Assembly (NCBI GenBank): GCA_947498355.1
Contig: CANMKA010000030.1
Location: 1 to 48,060, forward strand
Direction: 5' to 3'
DNA: 48,060 nucleotides
Source of the DNA: an uncultured Paraglaciecola sp.
GTDB taxonomy: Bacteria; Pseudomonadota; Gammaproteobacteria; Enterobacterales; Alteromonadaceae
This document shows, one piece after another, positions 26,973 through 36,242 of this stretch. Position 1 is the stretch's first letter; each line of letters opens with the position of its first letter. Under the pieces are notes generated by a model. That model was not told the DNA's origin and made no database searches. It worked only from the letters and a program-made list of their open reading frames with translations. The position numbers and the translations under genes are program-made.

Positions 26973-28172
26973 TTACTGTACATCCCGACTTGGCAACGGG
27001 TCCAAGGTAAGGGTTAAGGCATCCACCAATGCCTCAATATCTTGCTTAGTATGGCCAGCCGTTATGGTAATACGTAATCTATCCGAGCCCTTTGGAACAG
27101 TTGGATAACGGATAGCCCCCACCCAAATCCCAAGTCGTTTTAGCTCGCTACTGATATGCAACGCTTTACTAGCCTCGCCCAATATGATCGGCTGAATCGC
27201 AGATTGAGATTCACTTATGGGTATACCTGCGGTTTGACATAAGTGCCGAAACAACTGAATGTTAGCATCAAGAACGTGCTTATTTTCCAACCGCTTACTC
27301 GACTGCAAACTCACTAGGGTCGCATACGCTTGCGCTGCTGGCATAGCCGTGCTGTATATATAGTGACGTGAAAAATTAATAAGGTAATCAATCAGTTTTT
27401 CACTGCCTGCGATAAAAGCACCTGCGGTACCTATGGCTTTACCAAACGTTGCCATCAAGATAGGTAACTGCTGCTGAGTTAAATTGTATTGCTCAGCCAC
27501 CCCTAAACCTTGCTCACCCAACACACCAAAGCCGTGGGCGTCATCAACCATCAGCCATGCCTCTGAATCACGCAAGGCATGAACTATGTCGGTAACTGGC
27601 CCTTGGTCGCCGTCCATACTAAATACGCTCTCGGTAGCCACTAGGGTATCAAGATCTTTTCCTATGCGCGAAAAACAGTGCTGAAAATGCGATAAATCAT
27701 TATGTTTAAAGCGCTGTAACTTAGCCGAACTGGCCATCGCGCCATCAAGAAAAGACGCATGCATAAGTTTGTCGGCCAGAATATGACTCTGTGAAGGGGT
27801 ATTGAGACCAGCGCCAAAAAGCCCTTGGCAAAGCGCTTGGTTTGCTGCAAAACCAGAGTTAAATAATAACACTTTTTCACGGCCTAACTGTTCGGCCAAA
27901 TAGACTTCGAGTGCTTGATGGGCTTGAGTATAACCAGTCACTAAAGGCGATGCCCCGCTGCCGCCACCAAACTCATTGATGCCGTCAGCCCAGGCTTGCG
28001 CTACTGTAGTAGAACGACGCATAGCTAAGTAATCATTACTCGAAAAATTCAAATAATGCTGGCCTTGTATCTCAATAATCGGCCCTTGGGCCGAATCAAT
28101 CACAACCCTCTGTCTAAATAGGCCTTGGGCCTGTCGCTTAGCTAGGGCCTCATCAATAAACGCAAAGGCCAT
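26973..28172 (-). CDS. bioF: 8-amino-7-oxononanoate synthase
   Basis: 399 residues, PLP enzyme of the alpha-oxoamine synthase group. It joins pimeloyl-ACP or -CoA with alanine. The PLP lysine is Lys245 in ATFGKAIGTAGAF; the DDAHGFGVLG motif (210-219) contacts PLP. It overlaps the bioB stop by one base, so the two are coupled. Confidence 0.96.
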   Translation of the reverse strand: MAFAFIDEALAKRQAQGLFRQRVVIDSAQGPIIEIQGQHYLNFSSNDYLAMRRSTTVAQAWADGINEFGGGSGASPLVTGYTQAHQALEVYLAEQLGREKVLLFNSGFAANQALCQGLFGAGLNTPSQSHILADKLMHASFLDGAMASSAKLQRFKHNDLSHFQHCFSRIGKDLDTLVATESVFSMDGDQGPVTDIVHALRDSEAWLMVDDAHGFGVLGEQGLGVAEQYNLTQQQLPILMATFGKAIGTAGAFIAGSEKLIDYLINFSRHYIYSTAMPAAQAYATLVSLQSSKRLENKHVLDANIQLFRHLCQTAGIPISESQSAIQPIILGEASKALHISSELKRLGIWVGAIRYPTVPKGSDRLRITITAGHTKQDIEALVDALTLTLDPLPSRDVQ

Positions 28173-29266
28173 TAGCCTTCAACAGTAGCTGCAACAGGTT
28201 GATTTGAAGCGTCGTAAAATAAATCTGAACTCGCAGTGTCCTCGATTTCCTCAAGTAAAGCCGCCTCGTGGGCTTCATCTGAATACTCTCGGGTTTGCTT
28301 TGAATTGATCCCCAATTTTTTAAATAACATAACATCTTCATGAGTATCTGGGTTCGAGGTAGTCAAAAGCTTGCAACCATAGAAAATTGAATTGGCCCCC
28401 GCTAAGAAACACATAGACTGCATTTGTTCGTTCATAGCCTCTCTGCCCGCTGACAATCTCACATACGATTTGGGCATCATGATCCTCGCCACGGCAATCG
28501 TTCGAATAAAGTCAAAATGGTCTAAGTCTTCTACCTTCTCCATAGGCGTGCCTTTAACTTTAACTAGCATGTTAATTGGCACACTTTCAGGCTGCTGCTT
28601 TAAGTTCGCCAATTGCATCAATAAGCCGCTACGGTCTGAGCCTGTTTCGCCCATACCCACTATGCCGCCAGAGCAAACATTCATGCCAGCTTCGCGCACA
28701 TTTGATAAAGTATCGAGTCTGTCTTGGTAGGTACGAGTGGTAATAATGTCGCCGTAAAACTCAGGAGACGTATCTAAATTATGATTGTAATAATCGAGCC
28801 CGGCTTGCTTTAGCATGAGCGCTTGGTCACGGGTTAGCATACCTAGCGTCATACAGGTTTCTAGACCTAGCTTTTTCACTTCTTTAACCATGTCTATGAC
28901 ATAAGGCATATCTCGGTCACGAGGATTTCGCCACGCCGCCCCCATACAAAAACGGGTAGACCCCGTAGCTTTAGCTTCTTTTGCGCGCTGAATAACTTTT
29001 TCTATTTCGAGCAAGCGTTCTTTTTCTAGGCCCGTATCATAACGGGCACTTTGAGGACAATATTTACAATCCTCTGGGCAAGCCCCTGTTTTGATCGACA
29101 ATAACGTGCTGACTTGTACGTGATTAGGATCAAAGTGTTGCCTGTGAACACATTGAGCCTGAAATAATAAATCATTAAAAGGCAATGCAAATAAGGCATT
29201 CACCTCATCCAAGGTCCAGTCATGGCGAACGTGAGAAGATGCTGAAGCGGCGGAAAATTGAGACAT
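28172..29266 (-). CDS. bioB: Biotin synthase
   Basis: 364 residues, radical SAM. The cluster cysteines are Cys63, Cys67 and Cys70 in [15 protein letters not shown], and the downstream [10 protein letters not shown] segment is intact. It inserts sulfur into dethiobiotin. First gene of the minus-strand operon, facing bioA across a BirA-type operator. Confidence 0.97.
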   Translation of the reverse strand: MSQFSAASASSHVRHDWTLDEVNALFALPFNDLLFQAQCVHRQHFDPNHVQVSTLLSIKTGACPEDCKYCPQSARYDTGLEKERLLEIEKVIQRAKEAKATGSTRFCMGAAWRNPRDRDMPYVIDMVKEVKKLGLETCMTLGMLTRDQALMLKQAGLDYYNHNLDTSPEFYGDIITTRTYQDRLDTLSNVREAGMNVCSGGIVGMGETGSDRSGLLMQLANLKQQPESVPINMLVKVKGTPMEKVEDLDHFDFIRTIAVARIMMPKSYVRLSAGREAMNEQMQSMCFLAGANSIFYGCKLLTTSNPDTHEDVMLFKKLGINSKQTREYSDEAHEAALLEEIEDTASSDLFYDASNQPVAATVEG

Positions 29267-29345
29267 AGCTAGACCTTGTGATTATCAATAATTAGCAAAA
29301 TTTACTTTAAAAACACGCGCGCTTAGTCTATGTTTCTGGCCGTCA

Positions 29346-29378
29346 TTGTCAACCTAAAGCCACCCTCAAACTTTACAA
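29346..29378. promoter_or_regulatory. BirA operator between bioA and bioB
   Basis: Left half TTGTCAACC (29346-29354) and right half ACTTTACAA (29370-29378), 15 bases apart, match the BirA site TTGTAAACC-N14-16-GGTTTACAA at 8 of 9 and 7 of 9 positions. It lies in the shared promoter region, so the biotin-liganded BirA repressor should control both directions. Confidence 0.85.
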
Positions 29379-29389
29379 GTGAATGAATT

Positions 29390-30664
29390 TTGAACAATAA
29401 TCTCGAATTTGATCAGCAGCATATCTGGCATCCTTACACGTCAGCCATCACCCCTTTACCTTGCTACCAAGTGGTGAAAGCCGAGGGCGTTCATATTCAT
29501 CTCGCCACAGGCGAAAAATTAGTCGACGGTGTAGCGTCATGGTGGACAGCGATACATGGCTACAATCATCCCAAATTAAATCAAGCCGTGATTGACCAAA
29601 CTCAGGCATTTGCCCATGTGATGTTTGGTGGTTTGACTCACCAACCCGCCATAGATTTATGCCGAAAACTCATTGATATGACCCCATCTGGGTTAGACCG
29701 AGTATTTTTAGCCGACTCTGGATCGGTATCGGTCGAAGTCGCCATGAAAATGGCGTTGCAATACTGGGCATGCCAAGGCAATGACAAAAAGCACAAATTT
29801 ATAACACCACGGAATGGCTATCATGGCGACACGTTTGCCGCTATGTCGGTATGCGATCCAATCAATGGTATGCACAGCTTGTTTACCAAAGCGTTAAGCC
29901 AACAAATATTTGCCCCTGCCCCTCAAACGCGTTTTGACAAACAATGGAATGAAGATGACATCAGTCCCTTAGAGGACCTACTAAAAGTGCATCACCACGA
30001 ACTTGCTGCGCTGATCATCGAACCCATAGTACAAAATGCTGGAGGCATGCGTATTTATCACCCAGAATATTTAAAGCGCTGTCGTCAACTATGCAACGAG
30101 TACAATATTTTGCTTATTTGCGACGAAATCGCTACAGGCTTTGGGCGAACGGGCAAACTGTTTGCCTGTGAACACGCCGATATTAGCCCTGACATTTTGT
30201 GCTTAGGCAAGGCATTAACAGGAGGATACATGAGCTTGGCCGCTACTTTATGCAGTGAAGATGTGGCACAAGGCGTATGCCAAGGCGAACCTGGGGTGTT
30301 TATGCATGGGCCTACTTTCATGGGAAATCCGTTAGCCTGTGCTGTTGCCAATGCGAGTCTGGACGTAATTCAAACCAATCAATGGCAAGCTCAAGTCAGT
30401 GCAATAGAGCAACAGTTAAAACAAGAGCTTACTCTATGCTTGGCCCTTGATGCCGTGGTTGATGTCCGAGTTTTAGGTGCGATAGGGGTAGTTGAAACTC
30501 AATCCGCGGTCGATGTTGCCGAAATACAAAAGCACTTTATTCGACAAGGCGTATGGATCAGGCCATTTGGCAAATTGATTTATATCATGCCCCCTTACAT
30601 AGTGACCTCTGAACAACTATCTTTGCTGACAACTGCAATTTATAGCGCATTGGATGCTTCATAA
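29390..30664 (+). CDS. bioA: Adenosylmethionine-8-amino-7-oxononanoate transaminase
   Basis: 424 residues, from a TTG start (MNNNLEFDQQHIWHPYTS), since no ATG gives this frame. PLP lysine Lys274 in LCLGKALTGGYM, and CDEIATGFGRTG (from 244) holds the PLP ring aspartate. It uses SAM as amino donor to make 7,8-diaminononanoate. Divergent from bioBFCD. Confidence 0.96.
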   Translation: MNNNLEFDQQHIWHPYTSAITPLPCYQVVKAEGVHIHLATGEKLVDGVASWWTAIHGYNHPKLNQAVIDQTQAFAHVMFGGLTHQPAIDLCRKLIDMTPSGLDRVFLADSGSVSVEVAMKMALQYWACQGNDKKHKFITPRNGYHGDTFAAMSVCDPINGMHSLFTKALSQQIFAPAPQTRFDKQWNEDDISPLEDLLKVHHHELAALIIEPIVQNAGGMRIYHPEYLKRCRQLCNEYNILLICDEIATGFGRTGKLFACEHADISPDILCLGKALTGGYMSLAATLCSEDVAQGVCQGEPGVFMHGPTFMGNPLACAVANASLDVIQTNQWQAQVSAIEQQLKQELTLCLALDAVVDVRVLGAIGVVETQSAVDVAEIQKHFIRQGVWIRPFGKLIYIMPPYIVTSEQLSLLTTAIYSALDAS

Positions 30665-31122
30665 ATAAAATGCGCTATGTGCCCTACTCGTACATAACCG
30701 CGCTAAAACGTCAATGGAAACATTTCAGTAATAAAAATAGTACAGTTGCACATTTATGACGAAAAACCGAGGTTAATCGAGCGTTATTTATTTCCACCAA
30801 ATAATTTTTTAAATTTATAAAGTTACAATAAAATCAAATAGTTAAGTTAAACCACTAGGTGATTATTGGCGTATTTCGAAAATATTTTATTTTTTTTAAT
30901 TAATTAGCGAACTTTTTTCGCCTGACTCAGGTCATATGTAGCGTGTGTTTTATATTGTGTGTTCCTAGTATGTTTAGCCCAGATATTTTTTGGGCTTTTT
31001 TTTGCTTAAAATTTATTGCTTCAGTGCTCAGTAAATTCGAAAGCAATTAACTGTCACACGCTAATTATCATCGAGAAGTAAGGCTGCTTATAAAGAATAG
31101 GCAGACAGGATTAGATCTTGGC
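30665..31122. other. 458-base AT-rich gap with a lone terminator
   Basis: No ORF with family resemblance. A plus-strand hairpin terminator (30976-31003) stands 312 bases past bioA, far for a bioA terminator. A candidate small RNA could precede it, with a GCGAA/TTCGC hairpin and the CCTGACTCAGG palindrome at about 30907-30930. I cannot confirm transcription. Confidence 0.4.
30976..31003 (+). terminator. Rho-independent terminator in the bioA-sirB1 gap
   Basis: AGCCCA (30976-30981) pairs with TGGGCT (30991-30996), followed by eight T bases. The 9-base loop is T-rich. It points away from bioA and toward convergent sirB1. Confidence 0.75.
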
Positions 31123-31944
31123 TTAATGGAAGACTTGGGGCACTAAACTAGATAATTGTTGTAATTGTGCTTGCAACAATTGGGTAGAGGGATCATCTGG
31201 GCATTGACGAATAAAATACTGATAGTCTGCAATAGCGACTTCGGTGCAATCTAATTGATGCAGCAAAAACCCCCTATCGCGTCGCTCATAGGGGTCATTA
31301 GGGCATAAGTCCACCAATAGCTGAACGGCCTTCAATGCATTGGAATAAGATTTTTCACTGATATATGCAGCTTTCAAATTATGCAGCATCCTCACCACTG
31401 TCTCACCGCAGCTTGCCTCTTCTAGGGCCTCACTTGGCATAGTTTCTCCCTCGATCTCAGTTAAGATGGAGAAATACAAGTGGTGTAAATCAGCATGGCT
31501 GAGGCACTTGCCAGTTAACGGATCTATAAACACACTAGGCGTATTTAAAAATTGGGCTTTTAGTAAGAAGTGTCCGGGAAAATTCACTCCAACCACATCA
31601 AACCCTGCTCTATTTGCAAGAGCTTGAAATATAGTCGATAAGGTTACTTGGATCCCAGTACGGTAATCCATCACTTGATTAATTAAATTACATTTACACG
31701 CGAAATAGTGGTCTTCATCACCACTAAAAGCTAAATCTACGTAGAAGAATTTTAGTAAACGCTGAAAATCGTTGGCATCGCAGCGCGTCGACAATTGCTG
31801 CAAAGCTTGCTCAGACCAAACTTGCAGTTGCCTAGTATAGGTTTCTACCTGAATACGGTTAGGCTGAAAGATATCGGCAATATGGATAGCGGCTAAGAAA
31901 CAATCGTTCATTTCTATCGCCCGTAATAGGGATTTCACTGTCAC
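31123..31944 (-). CDS. sirB1: SirB1 family transglutaminase-like/TPR protein
   Basis: 273 residues. The FGF-type SirB1 (YchA) region with NLINQVMDYRTGIQVTLS, then GFDVVGVNFPGHFLLK (the transglutaminase-like His) and FIDPLTGK is intact, followed by a C-terminal helical repeat (YERRDRGFLLHQLDCTEVAI). The role is not established. It belongs to the hemA-prfA-prmC-sirB2-sirB1 set; the usual next gene kdsA is not here. Confidence 0.9.
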   Translation of the reverse strand: MTVKSLLRAIEMNDCFLAAIHIADIFQPNRIQVETYTRQLQVWSEQALQQLSTRCDANDFQRLLKFFYVDLAFSGDEDHYFACKCNLINQVMDYRTGIQVTLSTIFQALANRAGFDVVGVNFPGHFLLKAQFLNTPSVFIDPLTGKCLSHADLHHLYFSILTEIEGETMPSEALEEASCGETVVRMLHNLKAAYISEKSYSNALKAVQLLVDLCPNDPYERRDRGFLLHQLDCTEVAIADYQYFIRQCPDDPSTQLLQAQLQQLSSLVPQVFH

Positions 31945-32040
31945 ACCTCAAAAACACTCACTGTTTATTTTATCGGTGTGACGCGTGGTTTCTTTACTGA
32001 TTTTGTAAGAATTTAGGTTAAATAGAGCCTACAAATTTTT

Positions 32041-32418
32041 TTAGCCAAATAAAATAGGCTGTTTAGAAACGGCCACCATACCAGCAAAGGCGACCCAACT
32101 TATTGCACCTAGTAGCCCTATGTATTTCATAAAAACCGTGCGCGCCATTTTAAGAGCCAATGTCACCATAAACACGTATAGCAGTAAGGCCAGTAATTTC
32201 TCAGTAACCCAAGCATTAACAAACGGATATTGCTCAATCAATACGCACAGAGTCACAGCGCTCACGATTAACAGAGTATCAACAAGGTGAGGCAGAATTT
32301 TCAGCCATTTCTTTTGTAAAATAGGCGATTTCATCTCGCTTAGAATAAAGCGGATTAAAAATAGCCCCACACTCAACCCAATTAAAAGTAGGTGAAAGTG
32401 TTTAATGCCTGTGTACAT
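32041..32418 (-). CDS. sirB2: SirB2 family membrane protein
   Basis: 125 residues from ATG 32418, which has AGGAG 8 bases upstream; a longer frame lacks a good site. Four transmembrane helices and the start YTGIKHFHLLLIGLSVGLF (the SirB family signature) are clear. It is an inner membrane protein of unknown function, once linked to Salmonella invasion gene expression. It follows an HD-GYP response regulator gene by 40 bases. Confidence 0.9.
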   Translation of the reverse strand: MYTGIKHFHLLLIGLSVGLFLIRFILSEMKSPILQKKWLKILPHLVDTLLIVSAVTLCVLIEQYPFVNAWVTEKLLALLLYVFMVTLALKMARTVFMKYIGLLGAISWVAFAGMVAVSKQPILFG

Positions 32419-32458
32419 AGTGACTGCTCCTGTTACATGGTTATTATCGTTATTGCGG

Positions 32459-34045
32459 TTAATTGAGTATGGGATGCTCTGACGCGACAAAATCAGGATC
32501 AGAGCGAATAATGCTTTCTATTTCGTCAAGATTCGCCAACAACACCTCCACTAGGCTGGGATCAAAATGCAACCCTTTTTGTTGTTCTACAAAATTAACC
32601 ACCCGTTCACGACTCCATTCTGGTTTGGTATCTGATGGATTCCTGAGAACGTCGTAGGCATCGGCTAGTGCAGTAATCCGACAAAATATGTGAATATCTT
32701 CACCCGATTTTCCTCTCGGGTAACCTCCTCCATTCCAAAACTCGTAATGATCTCGGGCGATTAATGCTGCGGTGTTAATCAACGGCTGGTTAGTTTCGTT
32801 CAAAATAGTCGGTTTGGTATCTGGTTGTTGATAAAGGCTAGTCAACTGACTCCGATCAATACTGCTAGCACTCAAGGGTAAACCATCTAGGGTTTTAACC
32901 TTAGCCATATCATGCAAAGGTACGACTAAACACAAGGTATTTAGCTCGGTTTGGGTTAACCCGATATTTCGACCCAATACGTCGCAAATTTTTACCATGC
33001 GCTGAATATGTTTGCCTTTGCCAAAATGGTGGGCCATGGCTTTGCCCACTCGGTCAATGACTTCTCTTTGGGTGTTTTCGATATCACGAGTTAACATGAC
33101 GTTTTCGAAGGCACATTGCACATTTTGAGTAAACATCTCAACTAAACGTTTATCTGCATCTTTTAGTTCTCTGGGCAAGCCTACCAATACCAATAATGAG
33201 CCATGCTTATTACTGCCTTTACAGTATGCCGCCAAAGCATCAGCATTATATTCAATGGTCTGGTTTTTATACGCCAATTGACAGGTTTCGAGCAAAGATC
33301 CAGAGACCAACTGCAGCAGCCCATCTCCGCCATTATCTTCGTATACGCCTTTCCCAGCAAACACATATAAATTATTCAAGGTATTGTCTTGGTCAACATC
33401 AGGCTTAACGTTCAACGAAGATTCAGACGAAGCCAAATAAGCAGAGCCCTCTATTCCGCCTAGCAAAGAACACAATTGCTGCATCACCCCTTCAATAAAA
33501 TTCTCCAGAGACAAAATACTGAACAAGTCTGCAGACGCCGAGATGATTTTTTCTAAGCCTTGGCGATTTTCATCAATAGAGTTGATGTCTCGATAAGAGC
33601 GCAAGGCCGCAATCACCACAGTAAACAGTTTTTGTGCGGTTAGCTCGGTTTTGGATTTGTAATCATTAATGTCGTAATTAATGATTACATCACGCTCTGG
33701 GGCTTGGCCGGGTTGGCCCGTACGCAATATAATTCTGACGAAATTATTGGCGAGCTGGTTACGAATATAATCGGCAACTTTTAGGCCTGCGTCATCGGTC
33801 TCCATCACCACGTCCAATAACACTACTGCAATATCCGGGGTTTCTCGCATAATTTTCTTGGCTTGCTCACCATCATATGCACTCAAAAACTCCAAGCCCT
33901 GATCTTGAAAAACAAAATCCCCCAAGGCTAACTTTGTGACGGCATGCACTTCAGGTTCGTCATCAACTATCAGCAATTTCCAATTGCCCGTAACCAGAAC
34001 GTCATCGTTCTCATCATCTTCTACAAAAAGTATTTCGTCAGACAT
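32459..34045 (-). CDS. Response regulator with DUF3369 and HD-GYP-like domain
   Basis: 528 residues. Receiver domain at 20-150 with Asp28/29, phosphoacceptor Asp78 (VLLDVVM) and Lys130. A middle sensor domain (DUF3369, about 160-320) follows. The C-terminal HD-GYP-like domain has His346 (KGKHIQRM), His378-Asp379 (LHDMAKV), His433 (DHYEFWNGGGYP) and the later ADAYDVL. The canonical HDIGK is HDMAK and the GYP motif reads GGGYP, so c-di-GMP phosphodiesterase activity is likely but unproven. It lies inside the hemA-prfA-prmC...sirB2-sirB1 run, where most genomes have no such gene. Confidence 0.9.
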   Translation of the reverse strand: MSDEILFVEDDENDDVLVTGNWKLLIVDDEPEVHAVTKLALGDFVFQDQGLEFLSAYDGEQAKKIMRETPDIAVVLLDVVMETDDAGLKVADYIRNQLANNFVRIILRTGQPGQAPERDVIINYDINDYKSKTELTAQKLFTVVIAALRSYRDINSIDENRQGLEKIISASADLFSILSLENFIEGVMQQLCSLLGGIEGSAYLASSESSLNVKPDVDQDNTLNNLYVFAGKGVYEDNGGDGLLQLVSGSLLETCQLAYKNQTIEYNADALAAYCKGSNKHGSLLVLVGLPRELKDADKRLVEMFTQNVQCAFENVMLTRDIENTQREVIDRVGKAMAHHFGKGKHIQRMVKICDVLGRNIGLTQTELNTLCLVVPLHDMAKVKTLDGLPLSASSIDRSQLTSLYQQPDTKPTILNETNQPLINTAALIARDHYEFWNGGGYPRGKSGEDIHIFCRITALADAYDVLRNPSDTKPEWSRERVVNFVEQQKGLHFDPSLVEVLLANLDEIESIIRSDPDFVASEHPILN

Positions 34046-34145
34046 TCAAAATTCCCAGTGGGGTCATACCATGGCGTCAAATATGTAACACAAAAGTAAA
34101 GAAAAGTGTTTGAGATAACAAGATATTTCGAAGGTTAAACAGACC

Positions 34146-35033
34146 TTAGCCAAATTGGCCACACGTTACTCTGTCTTGGCCATTCAAATCTGTGTGGGTC
34201 GCAATGTGTTGAAAGCCTGCCTGAGCAAACAACACTCTAATGGCTTGGCCCTGCTCAAAACCATGCTCAAACACCAGCCACCCACTGGCACGCAAGTGTG
34301 TCTTGGCCTGCTTAATAATCAATCGAATATCATCTAGGCCGTCTTCACCAGAGGTTAAGGCACTGCTGGGTTCAAATCTAACATCGCCTTGGGTCAAATA
34401 TTGGCTAGTAGATTCAACATAAGGAGGATTGCTAACTATCATGTCAAATAGCTGATTGCCTAGTTCAGCAAACCAGTTACTTTGAATAAATTCCACATTC
34501 GTAATATGGTTAGTCTGCGCGTTTTCAGTAGCAAGCGCCACAGCTTCAAAAGACAGATCGCAGCCCAGAACCGACCAGCTTGGTCGCTCTGTACCTAATG
34601 CCAGCGCGATAGCGCCAGTACCTGTCCCTAAATCTGCCACATGGGCATCAGGCCTTAGGTCTAGCGCTAAGGCAAGTTCGACTAGGGTTTCGGTATCAGC
34701 TCTAGGAATAAGAGTGGCGGGAGAAACCTTTAAGCGTAAACTCCAAAAGTCACGGTAGCCAATAATGTAGGCGATGGGTTCACCTTTTAAGCGCCTGGTT
34801 ACCCATGCCATCAAGCGTTCACGTTCAGTCGGCTGTAAACATTTTTCTGGCCACATCATCAAGTAAACCAAATCTTGCTGAAGACACGCCCCTAATAAGG
34901 CTTTGCTGTCGGCATTAGCACTATCTGATACACCGTCATCACTTACACCTTGCTGCCTCAGTTGAATTTTCACCCAACTCATGGCATCTGCTATGGATGG
35001 CGATTCTGGCAGGCTAAGTGATGACGTAGACAA
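34146..35033 (-). CDS. prmC: Peptide chain release factor N5-glutamine methyltransferase
   Basis: 295 residues. A TTG start at 35033 follows the prfA TAG by 4 bases; the in-frame ATG 17 codons later would remove part of the usual helical start. SAM motif VADLGTGTGAIALAL and catalytic VSNPPYVES are intact. It methylates the glutamine of the GGQ motif in RF1 and RF2, the natural partner of the adjacent prfA. Confidence 0.95.
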   Translation of the reverse strand: MSTSSLSLPESPSIADAMSWVKIQLRQQGVSDDGVSDSANADSKALLGACLQQDLVYLMMWPEKCLQPTERERLMAWVTRRLKGEPIAYIIGYRDFWSLRLKVSPATLIPRADTETLVELALALDLRPDAHVADLGTGTGAIALALGTERPSWSVLGCDLSFEAVALATENAQTNHITNVEFIQSNWFAELGNQLFDMIVSNPPYVESTSQYLTQGDVRFEPSSALTSGEDGLDDIRLIIKQAKTHLRASGWLVFEHGFEQGQAIRVLFAQAGFQHIATHTDLNGQDRVTCGQFG

Positions 35034-35037
35034 GGTA

Positions 35038-36123
35038 CTATTCGTCAGACAAAGACGCGAGCAAATCGGCTTGGTGCTCTTGGCGAATAGGTTCGAGTAT
35101 GGCCCCTAAATCACCAGCAATCACTTCATCTAAGCGATACAAAGTCAGGTTTATTCTGTGATCCGTAACACGACCTTGAGGAAAATTATAAGTACGAATG
35201 CGCTCAGAACGGTCACCACTAGCCACTAAGTTACGGCGTGTTGAGGTTTCTTCTGCTTGGCGCTTTTCTTCTTCAAGTTGGTTCAATCGCGACTGCAGTA
35301 CAGCCATGGCCTTAGCGCGGTTTTTGTGCTGTGAACGTTCATCCTGACACTCCACAACAATACCTGTTGGAATATGCGCAATACGAATAGCTGAGTCGGT
35401 TTTGTTAACGTGCTGTCCGCCCGCACCCGAAGCCCTAAAGGTGTCTATTTTTAAGTCCGCTTTATTGATTTCAATGGCTTCAGACTCGGGTACCTCCGGC
35501 ATCACAACTACAGTACAAGCTGAGGTATGCACACGGCCTTGAGACTCAGTTTCGGGCACACGCTGAACCCTATGACCACCCGATTCAAACTTCATCACGC
35601 CATATGCGCCATCACCTTTAACATTAGCAATCACCTCTTTGTAACCGCCATGATCACCATCATTTAAGGTCACGACCTCAACTTTCCAGCCTTGCTTTTC
35701 GGCATAACGGCTGTACATACGGAAAATATCGCCAGCAAAAATAGCGGCTTCATCGCCCCCAGCGCCAGCCCGTATTTCGACAAAACAGCTGCTGTCATCG
35801 TTGGGATCTTTAGGCAGTAAAAGTACCTGCAAATCTTGGCCAGTTTGTTCAATTTGCTGTTTAGCCGCCTTGAACTCTTCTTGGGCCATATCACGCATCT
35901 CGGCGTCGTCTTCTTGCATCATTTCTTGAGCAGACTCTAAATCTTGCTGAGCTTGCTGATAGCGACGGAAACATTTAACCACATCTTCGAGTTGCGAATA
36001 CTCTTTGGTTAAAGCACGGTACCTGTCTTGATCGGCTATGACTTCTGCTTCGCCTAGCAAAGCCTGAACTTCTTCAAAACGTTCAATTAACGATTCTAAT
36101 TTGCGTTGAACTGATTCTTTCAT
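35038..36123 (-). CDS. prfA: Peptide chain release factor 1
   Basis: 361 residues. GGQ at 235-237 in [15 protein letters not shown] and the PxT anticodon tripeptide (P190-E-T) in [13 protein letters not shown] show RF1, which reads UAA and UAG, rather than RF2. In the hemA-prfA-prmC operon, 120 bases after hemA. Confidence 0.97.
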   Translation of the reverse strand: MKESVQRKLESLIERFEEVQALLGEAEVIADQDRYRALTKEYSQLEDVVKCFRRYQQAQQDLESAQEMMQEDDAEMRDMAQEEFKAAKQQIEQTGQDLQVLLLPKDPNDDSSCFVEIRAGAGGDEAAIFAGDIFRMYSRYAEKQGWKVEVVTLNDGDHGGYKEVIANVKGDGAYGVMKFESGGHRVQRVPETESQGRVHTSACTVVVMPEVPESEAIEINKADLKIDTFRASGAGGQHVNKTDSAIRIAHIPTGIVVECQDERSQHKNRAKAMAVLQSRLNQLEEEKRQAEETSTRRNLVASGDRSERIRTYNFPQGRVTDHRINLTLYRLDEVIAGDLGAILEPIRQEHQADLLASLSDE

Positions 36124-36242
36124 TGTCTTCCTAAATAGTTAACATCTGTGCCGTATTCAAGTCAGTACAACGACATACTGACGATGAACACAACCCAGTT
36201 TTTGGTGTAAATACACCTAATAAGATAGATCTGAGAGTCGGC

